Positions 1-6,008 are shown, counted from the stretch's first letter. The stretch is DNA of 64,000 bases from a virus (IMGVR_UViG_3300042350_004528:186001-250000); one strand, 5' to 3'. Numbers and translations: made by a program. Notes: a model not told the origin generated them from the sequence alone.

Positions 1-313
1 AGTACTCACACGATAGGTCGCTTTTCTTTGCTACGATAGAGCCGTTAAAGCCGTCATTTACGGGCGTAAACCAATTTTCTTTGGCTACGAAGTCAGCCTC
101 TTTACCCTCACGAATACGGGCGTTATTCACCATATTTTGATAGTTAGCGTTTAACAACATATTGTAGTCAACTAACTTGGTGATAACGGCACTACGCAAA
201 GGGTTGCCCGTCTTTAACATTTTTTGTTCAACCACTGCTAATACTTGGGCGAACTTTGCACTGCCTCCGTCATTGATAAGGCTTGCGATTACTTGTGATT
301 TTTTGTTTTGCAT
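1..313 (-). CDS. Unknown protein, N-terminal part (runs off left edge); paralog of the gene at 10169-10684
   Basis: Starts MQNKKSQVIASLINDGGSAK and continues past base 1, so about 104 residues are visible. It aligns without gaps to the start of the 10169-10684 product: both share NDGGSA, KTGNPLR, TKLV-Y and REGKEADF. No enzymatic motif is visible. The start follows a usual A-rich leader behind the 339-370 promoter. Function unknown; the two copies point to an old duplication. Confidence 0.8.
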   Translation of the reverse strand, partial: MQNKKSQVIASLINDGGSAKFAQVLAVVEQKMLKTGNPLRSAVITKLVDYNMLLNANYQNMVNNARIREGKEADFVAKENWFTPVNDGFNGSIVAKKSDLSCEY

Positions 314-338
314 ATCTGTTTGTTTTGATTTGATGATA

Positions 339-370
339 CAAATGTAGGTGTAATTTTTTTAACCCGCAAA
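339..370 (-). promoter_or_regulatory. Promoter for the gene at the left edge
   Basis: -33 TTTGCGGG, -7 TACATTTG; the spacer is an A-run variant rather than the common TTAAATTTATT form. Confidence 0.75.
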
Positions 371-371
371 T

Positions 372-499
372 TTTAACGCAAATTTTTTTATCTTTTTTTT
401 TGTTTAACTTTTCGGGCAAAACATTAAACACAAAAAGTATCGTGTAGGTTGGAGTATACTCTCCCGACTTGTTCAGCCCGCCCGTTGTCTTTAACAACA
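372..499 (-). ncRNA. Possible non-coding transcript
   Basis: Lies just downstream of a full promoter (503-534), yet the longest ATG frame is only a few codons. The minus-strand transcript starts with a CGGGC that can pair with a GCCCG about 60 nt later, and carries the self-complementary GAGTATACTC. No clear terminator, so the 3' end is uncertain. Confidence 0.35.
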
Positions 500-502
500 A
501 TA

Positions 503-534
503 CAAAGGTAAATGAAATAAATTTAACTTGCAAA
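503..534 (-). promoter_or_regulatory. Promoter without a following gene
   Basis: -33 TTTGCAAG, -7 TACCTTTG with the canonical spacer; no ORF follows on the minus strand before the next promoter. Confidence 0.75.
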
Positions 535-648
535 CTTTAACACAAATTTCTTTGTTTTTTTTTTGACTCATTTTAAGCCGTTTTAAGACACTCTAACAAC
601 TAAACCATACGAACATATACCTTTGTTCCTTTCGTTTAATCTGAGCAT
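535..648. other. Intergenic stretch, no gene seen
   Basis: AT-rich, no start followed by a useful frame on either strand. A TATACCTTTG at 616-625 (+) resembles a -7 box but has no -33 TTTG. Confidence 0.5.
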
Positions 649-676
649 AAAAAAAGGGGCGATTTGCCCCTTTCTT
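649..676 (-). terminator. Rho-independent terminator
   Basis: GGGGC / GCCCC stem with flanking A-run (U-tract for the minus strand); ends the 692-925 transcript. Confidence 0.8.
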
Positions 677-691
677 TGTTTCTTGTTTACC

Positions 692-925
692 TTACCAAAC
701 CAAAACCGCTGGGTCTTCCGTTTGGGCGATTTGTTCCGCCTTTGTTTTTAACTCGGTCATTTGAGCGATTAAAACCTCATAGGTCGGTCTTTGATTTGTT
801 TTGTAACCCAAAATTCGTTTGGCACAATCCCTCGCTGAAATTCGGCTCATTTTCATTCCTGTTTTTTTCTCGAACTCTAAGCCGCGAAGGCATACTACGA
901 TTTGAAAAAGTGATGTTGTTGTCAT
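692..925 (-). CDS. Small unknown protein (77 aa)
   Basis: Begins MTTTSLFQIVVCLRGLEFEK. The ATG at 925 is chosen because it lies 21 nt after the -7 box, behind the usual CAAAACAAACAAACA leader; an upstream in-frame start would lie inside the promoter. Mixed hydrophobic and charged, no membrane span. Family not recognised. Confidence 0.7.
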   Translation of the reverse strand: MTTTSLFQIVVCLRGLEFEKKTGMKMSRISARDCAKRILGYKTNQRPTYEVLIAQMTELKTKAEQIAQTEDPAVLVW

Positions 926-946
926 TGTTTGTTTGTTTTGATAGTT

Positions 947-978
947 CAAAGATAAACGAAATAAATTTAACTTGCAAA
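947..978 (-). promoter_or_regulatory. Promoter of the 692-925 gene
   Basis: -33 TTTGCAAG, -7 TATCTTTG, canonical spacer ending TTTCGT. Confidence 0.85.
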
Positions 979-987
979 TTTTAACAT

Positions 988-1018
988 AAAAAAAAGGGGA
1001 ATTTCTTCCCCTTTCTTT
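988..1018 (-). terminator. Rho-independent terminator
   Basis: GGGGAA / TTCCCC hairpin beside an A-run; ends the 1033-1173 gene. Confidence 0.85.
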
Positions 1019-1032
1019 GTTTCTTGTTTACC

Positions 1033-1173
1033 TTAAAAATTTCTTCCCGAAATTTTATATTTGTCTTCTTTTGGATTACCCCAAAACCAATTGTTAAGTT
1101 TACGAACTATAACTATTGATAGCCAAATGGTAAGAAAAAATATGGGCAATCCGATAATAAAGAAATCTTTCAT
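1033..1173 (-). CDS. Single-span membrane microprotein (46 aa)
   Basis: Starts MKDFFIIGLPIFFLTIWLSI; residues 5-24 form one strongly hydrophobic helix followed by a basic, aromatic tail (KLNNWFWGNPKEDK). The start is set by the leader after the 1196-1227 promoter. Probably an inner-membrane peptide; role unknown. Confidence 0.7.
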   Translation of the reverse strand: MKDFFIIGLPIFFLTIWLSIVIVRKLNNWFWGNPKEDKYKISGRNF

Positions 1174-1195
1174 AGGTTTGTTTGTTTTGTTGATA

Positions 1196-1227
1196 TAAAG
1201 ATAAGTTAAATTTATTTCATTTGCAAG
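1196..1227 (-). promoter_or_regulatory. Promoter with inverted spacer
   Basis: -33 CTTGCAAA, -7 TATCTTTA. Between the boxes the order is ATGAAATAAATTTAAC, the reverse complement of the usual GTTAAATTTATTTCAT. Confidence 0.8.
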
Positions 1228-1235
1228 TTTTAACA

Positions 1236-1264
1236 TAAAAAAAGGGGAATTTCTTCCCCTTTGT
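1236..1264 (-). terminator. Rho-independent terminator
   Basis: GGGGAA / TTCCCC stem with A-run on its low-coordinate side; ends the 1283-1348 microgene. Confidence 0.85.
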
Positions 1265-1282
1265 TTGCATTAGCACTTTTGT

Positions 1283-1348
1283 TTACATTAGCACAGCCAT
1301 GATTAACAAAGCACCGCAAAAAAGCGTTAAGACGAATAGAATACTCAT
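1283..1348 (-). CDS. Membrane microprotein (21 aa)
   Basis: Encodes MSILFVLTLFCGALLIMAVL plus M, a single hydrophobic helix with nothing else. It has its own promoter (1371-1402), leader and terminator, which is why I call so short a frame. Could be a small toxin-like or membrane-regulatory peptide; that is only a guess. Confidence 0.6.
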   Translation of the reverse strand: MSILFVLTLFCGALLIMAVLM

Positions 1349-1370
1349 TGTTTATTTTGATTTGTTGATA

Positions 1371-1402
1371 CAAAGATAAGTTAAATTTATTTCATTTGCA
1401 AG
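1371..1402 (-). promoter_or_regulatory. Promoter with inverted spacer
   Basis: -33 CTTGCAAA, -7 TATCTTTG; spacer inverted as at 1196-1227. Confidence 0.8.
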
Positions 1403-1411
1403 TTTTAACAT

Positions 1412-1446
1412 AAAAAAAAGGGAACTTTTTTTGTTCCCTCTCTTTT
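1412..1446 (-). terminator. Rho-independent terminator
   Basis: GGGAAC / GTTCCC stem; ends the secreted-protein gene 1466-2017. Confidence 0.8.
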
Positions 1447-1465
1447 GATCCACAACCCTATTCTT

Positions 1466-2017
1466 TTAATATGAACAACCTTTTGATTTAACAAAGGGAA
1501 TAAAAACCCCGAAGTTTGCACTAACTTGTTTTTGTGTGTTTATATCAACCCTAACCCAACCAACATAATAGTTAAGATACAAACCCCCAACCAAAGTGTT
1601 TATGTTTTTGCGACAACTTAAAACGCTGAACTCCCCGACACTTGTTTTTGTGTAGTTTGTGTATGTTTCTCTTTGATTAAAGTTTAACCCTGCGTGAACC
1701 CCAACCCGAACTGCGTTATCATTGTTCAACACTTTACCAACCAACAACTTTGTGTTTGTTTCTTTTGTTGATATGTTTCTAACCTCGTAATTGTTGTATT
1801 GTGGGTGTTGTTCGGGTGCAACATAATCATATTGAAACAAAGGTGCTTGTTCCCCTTGTTTAATACAACCATAAGAAACTGAACCATAGTAACCCCAATT
1901 GTTTGCGTCAACCCCCAGGGTTATATCGTTTAACTTTGTGTTTGTTCCTACCAACATTTGTCCGTTTGCAACCATTGAAGAAACTCCGAGTGCGATTGAG
2001 AAAATTAACTTTTTCAT
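1466..2017 (-). CDS. Secreted or outer-membrane beta-rich protein (183 aa)
   Basis: Starts MKKLIFSIALGVSSMVANGQ, a clear Sec signal peptide with likely cleavage after ANG or NGQ. The rest is rich in alternating Tyr/Thr/Asn segments (e.g. LVGGLYLNYYVGWVRVDINT) that could form beta strands, suggesting a small outer-membrane barrel or surface protein. The start is the first ATG after the leader of the 2041-2072 promoter. A phage-encoded envelope protein could act in superinfection exclusion; this is inference. Confidence 0.65.
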   Translation of the reverse strand: MKKLIFSIALGVSSMVANGQMLVGTNTKLNDITLGVDANNWGYYGSVSYGCIKQGEQAPLFQYDYVAPEQHPQYNNYEVRNISTKETNTKLLVGKVLNNDNAVRVGVHAGLNFNQRETYTNYTKTSVGEFSVLSCRKNINTLVGGLYLNYYVGWVRVDINTQKQVSANFGVFIPFVKSKGCSY

Positions 2018-2040
2018 TTGTTTTGTTTGATTTGATAACA

Positions 2041-2072
2041 CAAAGATATGTTAAATTTATTTCATTTGCAAA
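2041..2072 (-). promoter_or_regulatory. Promoter with inverted spacer
   Basis: -33 TTTGCAAA, -7 TATCTTTG, third example of the inverted spacer. Confidence 0.8.
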
Positions 2073-2081
2073 TTTTAACAT

Positions 2082-2114
2082 AAAAAAAGGGGACTTTTTT
2101 GTCCCCCTTTTTTG
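2082..2114 (-). terminator. Rho-independent terminator
   Basis: GGGGAC / GTCCCC hairpin downstream of the 2120-2185 microgene. Confidence 0.8.
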
Positions 2115-2119
2115 TTCGG

Positions 2120-2185
2120 TTAATCTAACTTGTTGCTGACAAACGAACCGATAGCAACAAGAATTAAAGCTATTAATAGTCCCAT
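2120..2185 (-). CDS. Membrane microprotein (21 aa)
   Basis: MGLLIALILVAIGSFVSNKL plus D: one hydrophobic helix and a short polar tail. It follows the 2192-2404 gene by 6 bp with no promoter of its own, so it is co-transcribed and lies just before that operon's terminator. Confidence 0.55.
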   Translation of the reverse strand: MGLLIALILVAIGSFVSNKLD

Positions 2186-2191
2186 AGTTTT

Positions 2192-2404
2192 TTATATGTT
2201 ATTTGTTTGACAAAACCTATCAAAATAGGCTTCTTCTTGGGCTTGAACATAACGAGATTCATCCGTTATTGTTTCACTTGGGGAATAACTTGGGTGGTAC
2301 GCTAATTTACGATTTACATCATAAACAATTGTGTCCCCCTTTTGTAGTCTTTTACCACTTGCGGCACATTTGCTACTGAATTTGGCTACGATTATTTTTA
2401 ACAT
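2192..2404 (-). CDS. Small zinc-finger-like protein (70 aa)
   Basis: Begins MLKIIVAKFSSKCAASGKRL and continues QKGDTIVYD; Cys13 followed by S/TGKxxxKGD is a pattern I associate with a small family found in phages and bacteria. A second Cys sits near the C-terminus. Nucleic-acid or metal binding is possible but unproven. Start set by the leader after 2426-2457. Confidence 0.7.
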   Translation of the reverse strand: MLKIIVAKFSSKCAASGKRLQKGDTIVYDVNRKLAYHPSYSPSETITDESRYVQAQEEAYFDRFCQTNNI

Positions 2405-2425
2405 TGTTTGTTTGTTTTGATAGTT

Positions 2426-2457
2426 CAAAGATAAACGAAATAAATTTAACTTGCAAA
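2426..2457 (-). promoter_or_regulatory. Promoter of the 2192-2404 / 2120-2185 operon
   Basis: -33 TTTGCAAG, -7 TATCTTTG, canonical orientation. Confidence 0.85.
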
Positions 2458-2465
2458 TTTTAACA

Positions 2466-2498
2466 TAAAAAAAGGGTAAATTTCTTTACCCCCTTTTC
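2466..2498 (-). terminator. Rho-independent terminator
   Basis: GGGTAAA / TTTACCC stem; ends the 2519-2746 gene. Confidence 0.8.
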
Positions 2499-2518
2499 AA
2501 ACATTATGAACAACAAAT

Positions 2519-2746
2519 TTATTTTATCTTTTCCGCGAAATAGTTTACAACATCGGGAATGTGTTTTTTGTAGTACGGCTGATTTTCCATGCACCACTTT
2601 TTAACCTCTTCTTTTGTTGTGAAACCTTTGTTACCCCAACTTGAAGCGTTTGATTGAATTTGATTGAATGTTGGCTCCAAGTCGTTGATGAAGTCGCGAA
2701 CTGTCCAACCCTCCCAAATGTGTTTGTCTAAATTTACTTTTGCCAT
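2519..2746 (-). CDS. Small unknown protein (75 aa)
   Basis: Starts MAKVNLDKHIWEGWTVRDFI. Soluble, aromatic-rich, ends in a lysine-rich helix (VVNYFAEKIK). Start after the usual leader. No recognised family. Confidence 0.7.
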   Translation of the reverse strand: MAKVNLDKHIWEGWTVRDFINDLEPTFNQIQSNASSWGNKGFTTKEEVKKWCMENQPYYKKHIPDVVNYFAEKIK

Positions 2747-2767
2747 TGTTTGTTTGATTTGTTGATG

Positions 2768-2799
2768 CAAAGATAAATGAAATAAATTTAACTTGCAAA
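2768..2799 (-). promoter_or_regulatory. Promoter of the 2519-2746 gene
   Basis: -33 TTTGCAAG, -7 TATCTTTG. Confidence 0.85.
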
Positions 2800-2830
2800 T
2801 AAAAAGGGGAATTTCTTCCCCTTTCTTTTT
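2800..2830 (-). terminator. Rho-independent terminator
   Basis: GGGGAA / TTCCCC hairpin touching the promoter on its left; ends the 2831-3019 gene. Confidence 0.85.
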
Positions 2831-3019
2831 TTAGTTATAAGCATCGCAAGTGTGGTGCTTGTGTCTTTCAGGTTTAATCGGTGCATAGTGTGTTTTGTAC
2901 GCATCGCACTGAACATACTTTGTGCGTTTTTTATGTTTCTTTAACTTGATACCATCGTTTGCAAAACTTGTTCCCGTTGCCATAACTGAAACCAACAATA
3001 AAATAAATAACTTTTTCAT
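2831..3019 (-). CDS. Small secreted His/Cys-rich protein (62 aa)
   Basis: Signal peptide MKKLFILLLVSVMATGTSFA, then a mature part of about 40 residues that is very basic and contains CDAY twice (QCDAYKTHYAP and HTCDAYN) with a cluster of histidines. Looks like a tiny periplasmic peptide with possible metal or disulfide chemistry. Own promoter and terminator. Confidence 0.7.
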   Translation of the reverse strand: MKKLFILLLVSVMATGTSFANDGIKLKKHKKRTKYVQCDAYKTHYAPIKPERHKHHTCDAYN

Positions 3020-3042
3020 AGGGTTTGTTTTTGATTATGATG

Positions 3043-3074
3043 TAAAAGTATATAGATTAAATTTAATGTGCAAA
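3043..3074 (-). promoter_or_regulatory. Promoter of the 2831-3019 gene
   Basis: -33 TTTGCACA, weak -7 TACTTTTA. Confidence 0.6.
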
Positions 3075-3082
3075 TTTTTTGC

Positions 3083-3111
3083 AAAAAAAAAGGAAGAAAT
3101 TTCTTTCTTCC
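3083..3111 (-). terminator. Rho-independent terminator
   Basis: GGAAGAAA / TTTCTTCC stem; ends the 3133-3510 gene. Confidence 0.75.
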
Positions 3112-3132
3112 AATTTTCGTATCAAATCAAAC

Positions 3133-3510
3133 TTAATCTTTCGTTACTTGCATTGTCTTTTCAAGCAACAATATTCGTGGTACAATGTACTCAACATATT
3201 CGGGTGTAAGTTGTTTGTTGTATATCTCCATAACAAAATCAACCGAAGGTGTTGCACCATAGAATGTTCCCAGCAAAACATTTGTTTCTTTGTGTCTTAT
3301 CTCGGTGTAACTTTCCTTTGTGGTTTTCGCCACTTTAATATCAAAGACACAACAAAATTCGGGGTCGGACTGCAAAGCGTTTAGTTTGGCTATATCCGTT
3401 TCGTTTGTGTAGTGAACCTCCAAAACAAGTTTGGGCTCTTTCGGGTTTGTACTCGCTTTAACTCCAACAAAGGTAGTTAAGCAAATGAGTGTTAAAAGTA
3501 TTTGTTTCAT
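3133..3510 (-). CDS. Secreted unknown protein (125 aa)
   Basis: N-terminus MKQILLTLICLTTFVGVKAS is a Sec signal peptide (cleavage near KAS). The mature domain has one cysteine pair (EFCCVFD) and no motif I know. Third exported product in this 2-kb stretch. Confidence 0.7.
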   Translation of the reverse strand: MKQILLTLICLTTFVGVKASTNPKEPKLVLEVHYTNETDIAKLNALQSDPEFCCVFDIKVAKTTKESYTEIRHKETNVLLGTFYGATPSVDFVMEIYNKQLTPEYVEYIVPRILLLEKTMQVTKD

Positions 3511-3514
3511 ACTA

Positions 3515-3546
3515 CAAATATAAACATTTTATTTTTAATATGCAAA
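3515..3546 (-). promoter_or_regulatory. Promoter of the 3133-3510 gene
   Basis: -33 TTTGCATA, -7 TATATTTG, spacer diverged. Confidence 0.7.
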
Positions 3547-3699
3547 TTAAACTCTCCCCTCAATGATTGCCGCGAACCAAAGTGATGCGTAAAGAAACGC
3601 AGACATAAAAATCATAAAGGCGACTGAACCATAAAACTCTTTCGGATCTTCCTTGCGAAAATCATTCAGCGTGATGAACATTTCTTTAATATCTTTCAT
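3547..3699 (-). CDS. Membrane microprotein (50 aa)
   Basis: Starts MKDIKEMFITLNDFRKEDPK, then one hydrophobic helix (FMIFMSAFLYASLWFAAII) and a short tail ending EGRV. Its stop codon sits right against the next promoter. Leader GTTT-free A-rich, start at 3699. Confidence 0.65.
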   Translation of the reverse strand: MKDIKEMFITLNDFRKEDPKEFYGSVAFMIFMSAFLYASLWFAAIIEGRV

Positions 3700-3721
3700 T
3701 GTTTGTTTGTTTTTGTTGATA

Positions 3722-3753
3722 CAAAGATAAGTGAAATAAATTTAACTTGCAAA
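3722..3753 (-). promoter_or_regulatory. Promoter of the 3547-3699 gene
   Basis: -33 TTTGCAAG, -7 TATCTTTG. Confidence 0.85.
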
Positions 3754-3762
3754 TTTTAATTC

Positions 3763-3790
3763 AAAAAAAGGGGAAATTTCTTTCCCCAAT
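3763..3790 (-). terminator. Rho-independent terminator
   Basis: GGGGAAA / TTTCCCC hairpin with A-run; ends the possible RNA at 3765-3923. Confidence 0.8.
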
Positions 3791-3923
3791 TAAATGCATT
3801 TTGCCTTTTTCTGTTTATTGACGGATTACAAAAGACAAACGTCATCCGTTCTCACCCACCTTATAAATCCTTCCCGTGCACGAAACAAGAAACTGGGGCG
3901 GGATTGTTTCTACTTGTTATTTA
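3765..3923 (-). ncRNA. Probable small non-coding RNA (about 160 nt)
   Basis: A complete promoter (3927-3958) and terminator (3763-3790) enclose a stretch with no convincing ORF; the only ATG frame (from 3845) runs through the terminator. Near the middle, ACGGAT and ATCCGT (between about 3829 and 3850) form a stem. The absence of the A-rich leader present before coding genes also argues for RNA. Confidence 0.5.
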
Positions 3924-3926
3924 ATA

Positions 3927-3958
3927 CAAAGATAAACGAAATAAATTTAATGTGCAAA
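3927..3958 (-). promoter_or_regulatory. Promoter of the possible RNA 3765-3923
   Basis: -33 TTTGCACA, -7 TATCTTTG. Confidence 0.8.
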
Positions 3959-3962
3959 TTTT

Positions 3963-4160
3963 TTACCAAGTGAAATCATTTTTATTCGCATTCAAAGAAA
4001 GGAATAAAATGAATAGAAACAATAAACCTGTTCCGAAGAAGAATGCAAACTCTTCGTTCTTGATGTAACCCTTTGATTGCAGGGCAAGTCCAACGCTTAC
4101 TCCAATGGTTATCAAACCAAGGATTGAAAGCACGAATGGGATAACTTTAACTTTTTTCAT
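3963..4160 (-). CDS. Two-span membrane protein (65 aa)
   Basis: Starts MKKVKVIPFVLSILGLITIG; two hydrophobic helices (about 6-27 and 40-56) separated by a short loop (SKGYIKNEE). Likely an inner-membrane hairpin with both ends in the cytoplasm by the positive-inside rule. Function unknown. Confidence 0.7.
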   Translation of the reverse strand: MKKVKVIPFVLSILGLITIGVSVGLALQSKGYIKNEEFAFFFGTGLLFLFILFLSLNANKNDFTW

Positions 4161-4180
4161 ATTTTTTTGTTTTGATAGTT

Positions 4181-4212
4181 CAAAGATAAACGAAATAAAT
4201 TTAACTTGCAAA
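4181..4212 (-). promoter_or_regulatory. Promoter of the 3963-4160 gene
   Basis: -33 TTTGCAAG, -7 TATCTTTG; overlaps the end of the 4201-4344 gene. Confidence 0.85.
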
Positions 4213-4344
4213 CTTTTGTTTAAGTTTTTTTCGGTTATATGTTTTACCCGAAGGTTTGCTCCTTGTTATCATATTCCTACGAATGATTTGAGCAATGTGT
4301 CTTTCTGACAAACCTTGTTTCCAATCTTGTGTTTCGTTTTTCAT
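4201..4344 (-). CDS. Basic small protein (47 aa) ending in the next promoter
   Basis: Starts MKNETQDWKQGLSERHIAQI and ends KLKQKFAS; strongly basic. The last codons TTT GCA AGT TAA are the -33 box of the 4181-4212 promoter. GLSERHIAQIIRRN could be a small helical nucleic-acid-binding segment; not recognised. Confidence 0.65.
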   Translation of the reverse strand: MKNETQDWKQGLSERHIAQIIRRNMITRSKPSGKTYNRKKLKQKFAS

Positions 4345-4348
4345 AACA

Positions 4349-4380
4349 CAAAGATAAATGAAATAAATTTAATGTGCAAA
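4349..4380 (-). promoter_or_regulatory. Promoter of the 4201-4344 gene
   Basis: -33 TTTGCACA, -7 TATCTTTG. Confidence 0.85.
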
Positions 4381-4382
4381 TT

Positions 4383-4724
4383 TTATTCTGCAAAATTATC
4401 TTTACCACATTCAGGACAAACTTTTTCCTCATACAAAGTATGGTCTTGTGGATTATGTTCGTTGTCAACCATTACCGATTTCAACTCATCCTTACCACCA
4501 ATCCAACCACAATTTTCGCAATAAAGGTCGTATTCAATTTCAATAACCTCATCAAAAATTTCCTTGTATTCAGTAACCAATTCTTTATCGGTGAAATTCG
4601 CATACCCTTTCATCCCGTATTCAAATATACTGGCAACATAACTATTGTCACCTCGTTCGTGTTCCGATATGATTGTGTTGATGTCGTTATCTACCAACTT
4701 GTCTATGATTTCCTGTCTTTTCAT
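4383..4724 (-). CDS. Acidic protein with C-terminal zinc ribbon (113 aa)
   Basis: Starts MKRQEIIDKLVDNDINTIIS. The C-terminal third has CENCGW and CPECGK, two CxxC knuckles 30 residues apart that should bind one zinc ion. The N-terminal part is acidic and helical. Probably binds nucleic acid or protein; co-transcribed behind the 4807-4917 microgene. Confidence 0.75.
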   Translation of the reverse strand: MKRQEIIDKLVDNDINTIISEHERGDNSYVASIFEYGMKGYANFTDKELVTEYKEIFDEVIEIEYDLYCENCGWIGGKDELKSVMVDNEHNPQDHTLYEEKVCPECGKDNFAE

Positions 4725-4806
4725 AACTTAAAAGTTTTTCTTATATTGTACTCATCGCCAACCTTGTTTAACTATTACGTTCTTTCTACCTTGCTTTCGC
4801 CATATT

Positions 4807-4917
4807 TTAGTTATATCGTTGTTTACAAATCACCCAAATGCTATAAAGAATAAGTGGTGAAAAAAGAATTAATTGCCCCAAACAAACCATTCTTTGTCTT
4901 GCTGTTAATCTTTTCAT
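4807..4917 (-). CDS. Membrane microprotein (36 aa)
   Basis: Starts MKRLTARQRMVCLGQLILFS with one span (LGQLILFSPLILYSIWVI) and a basic tail CKQRYN. It is the first gene after the 4922-4953 promoter; leader short but A-rich. Confidence 0.6.
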   Translation of the reverse strand: MKRLTARQRMVCLGQLILFSPLILYSIWVICKQRYN

Positions 4918-4921
4918 AGTT

Positions 4922-4953
4922 TAAAGATAAGTTAAATAAATTTAACTTGCAAA
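4922..4953 (-). promoter_or_regulatory. Promoter of the 4807-4917 / 4383-4724 operon
   Basis: -33 TTTGCAAG, -7 TATCTTTA; overlaps the last codons of the 4942-5106 gene. Confidence 0.8.
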
Positions 4954-5106
4954 CTTTGTTTCAATTTTTTTATCCCCAACAAAGTTATACCCAGAGTTAA
5001 ACCACCATAGGGCCAAACGGATTGACCAGTAAATGCTTCGTTTTTGTTTCCTTCCATTCAGATAGCATTCCCACGCTTTCCGAATTCTAAACTTGTTTAT
5101 TCGCAT
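4942..5106 (-). CDS. Basic small protein (54 aa) ending in the next promoter
   Basis: Starts MRINKFRIRKAWECYLNGRK and ends IETKFAS. Its ATG overlaps the end of the 5097-5315 gene by 10 bp, so the two are translationally linked. The C-terminal FAS plus stop is read from the -33 box of the next promoter. Very basic and aromatic; function unknown. Confidence 0.65.
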   Translation of the reverse strand: MRINKFRIRKAWECYLNGRKQKRSIYWSIRLALWWFNSGYNFVGDKKIETKFAS

Positions 5107-5315
5107 AATTCAACCTCAATGATTTCACAATAGTTTTCCAACTCGTCTAACGGAATTCTACCATAGTTCGTTGATGAATAGTAACCTTGAAACTCGTAAC
5201 GCTTCTTCCATTCAGTTAAGGCGTTCTTTGCTTCCTCAACACTATTGTAAGTGTCGCTGAAATGAATGCTAAACCCATCGGGACTTAACACATCGTATTG
5301 CTTGTTTGATTTCAT
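5097..5315 (-). CDS. Unknown protein (72 aa)
   Basis: Starts MKSNKQYDVLSPDGFSIHFS. The pattern YDVLSPDGFSI... EEAKNALTEWKKRYEFQGYYSS resembles a small family I have seen described as hypothetical in phages and Bacteroidota, but I cannot name it. Start lies only a few nt from the promoter's -7 box, so the leader is very short. Confidence 0.7.
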   Translation of the reverse strand: MKSNKQYDVLSPDGFSIHFSDTYNSVEEAKNALTEWKKRYEFQGYYSSTNYGRIPLDELENYCEIIEVELCE

Positions 5316-5319
5316 AGTT

Positions 5320-5351
5320 CAAAGATAAGTGAAATAAATTTAACTTGCAAA
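5320..5351 (-). promoter_or_regulatory. Promoter of the 5097-5315 / 4942-5106 operon
   Basis: -33 TTTGCAAG, -7 TATCTTTG placed so that the transcript would start at or next to the ATG. Confidence 0.8.
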
Positions 5352-5360
5352 TTTTAATAC

Positions 5361-5396
5361 AAAAAAAAGGGGCAGATTTCTCCGCCCACCTTTTTC
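5361..5396 (-). terminator. Rho-independent terminator
   Basis: GGGCaGA / TCcGCCC imperfect stem with A-run; ends the 5419-5793 gene. Confidence 0.65.
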
Positions 5397-5418
5397 AAAT
5401 ATGAAAACAAATCAAGTT

Positions 5419-5793
5419 CTATGAAAAGTAAGGTTGTATAACCTCTTTGTCGCTCAAATTAGCTCTCATCTTTGCATACGCTTCCGCTTCTTTATCATCT
5501 TTGTTATAGATGAAATCAACATTGCTTGAAGCGATTGCAAATTGTCCGTTCGCAATACCCCAAAAGTAATAACGAACATTGTCATTCACATCAACTGCAT
5601 TCAATGCCCTCTCGCAAACCTCGTTCAGTTCGGGGAATAACTTAACGCTTCCCGTGATACTTGAAACGATTGCAAGTTTCATACTGCCGTTGGCGAATTC
5701 ATCAGCTACCTTGTTCTCACCAATGTTTCTTAAACCCTCAATAAGGATTTGTTTGTAGCTACCCGAAGGTGCTTTTGGAAATGGATTGTTCAT
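5419..5793 (-). CDS. Unknown soluble protein (124 aa)
   Basis: Starts MNNPFPKAPSGSYKQILIEG; mixed alpha/beta composition, no motif recognised. Promoter at 5816-5847. Confidence 0.7.
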   Translation of the reverse strand: MNNPFPKAPSGSYKQILIEGLRNIGENKVADEFANGSMKLAIVSSITGSVKLFPELNEVCERALNAVDVNDNVRYYFWGIANGQFAIASSNVDFIYNKDDKEAEAYAKMRANLSDKEVIQPYFS

Positions 5794-5815
5794 ATCGTTT
5801 TGTTTTTTGATACAG

Positions 5816-5847
5816 CAAAGATAAGTGTAATAAATTTAACTCGCAAG
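5816..5847 (-). promoter_or_regulatory. Promoter of the 5419-5793 gene
   Basis: -33 CTTGCGAG, -7 TATCTTTG; its -33 half is coding for the end of the 5836-6006 gene. Confidence 0.8.
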
Positions 5848-6006
5848 TATTTTTTTAATTTCTTTTAATCGATCCAAAACTTTATCCATTTCTTTTGAAA
5901 TCTTTGTGTGGGTTCTATGTTTGCTATTAGGTTCCCACAACTCGGACAAAGTTTTATATCGTTCTTTGAGCCGTATCTCCTCAACAATCAATACCGAATG
6001 TTCCAT
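5836..6006 (-). CDS. Coiled-coil-like protein (56 aa) ending in the next promoter
   Basis: Starts MEHSVLIVEEIRLKERYKTL and ends EIKKILAS. Highly charged helical sequence. The ATG at 6006 is preferred over the upstream in-frame one because the preceding gene ends at 6009. Stop lies in the 5816-5847 promoter. Confidence 0.65.
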   Translation of the reverse strand: MEHSVLIVEEIRLKERYKTLSELWEPNSKHRTHTKISKEMDKVLDRLKEIKKILAS

Positions 6007-6008
6007 TG

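Noticed and set aside
616-625. Plus-strand promoter from TATACCTTTG
   Set aside because: No -33 TTTG at the expected distance and no gene or strong structure follows.
4374-4853. 159-codon plus-strand ORF opposite the zinc-ribbon gene
   Set aside because: It mirrors the coding minus-strand genes, has no promoter or leader and an atypical composition.
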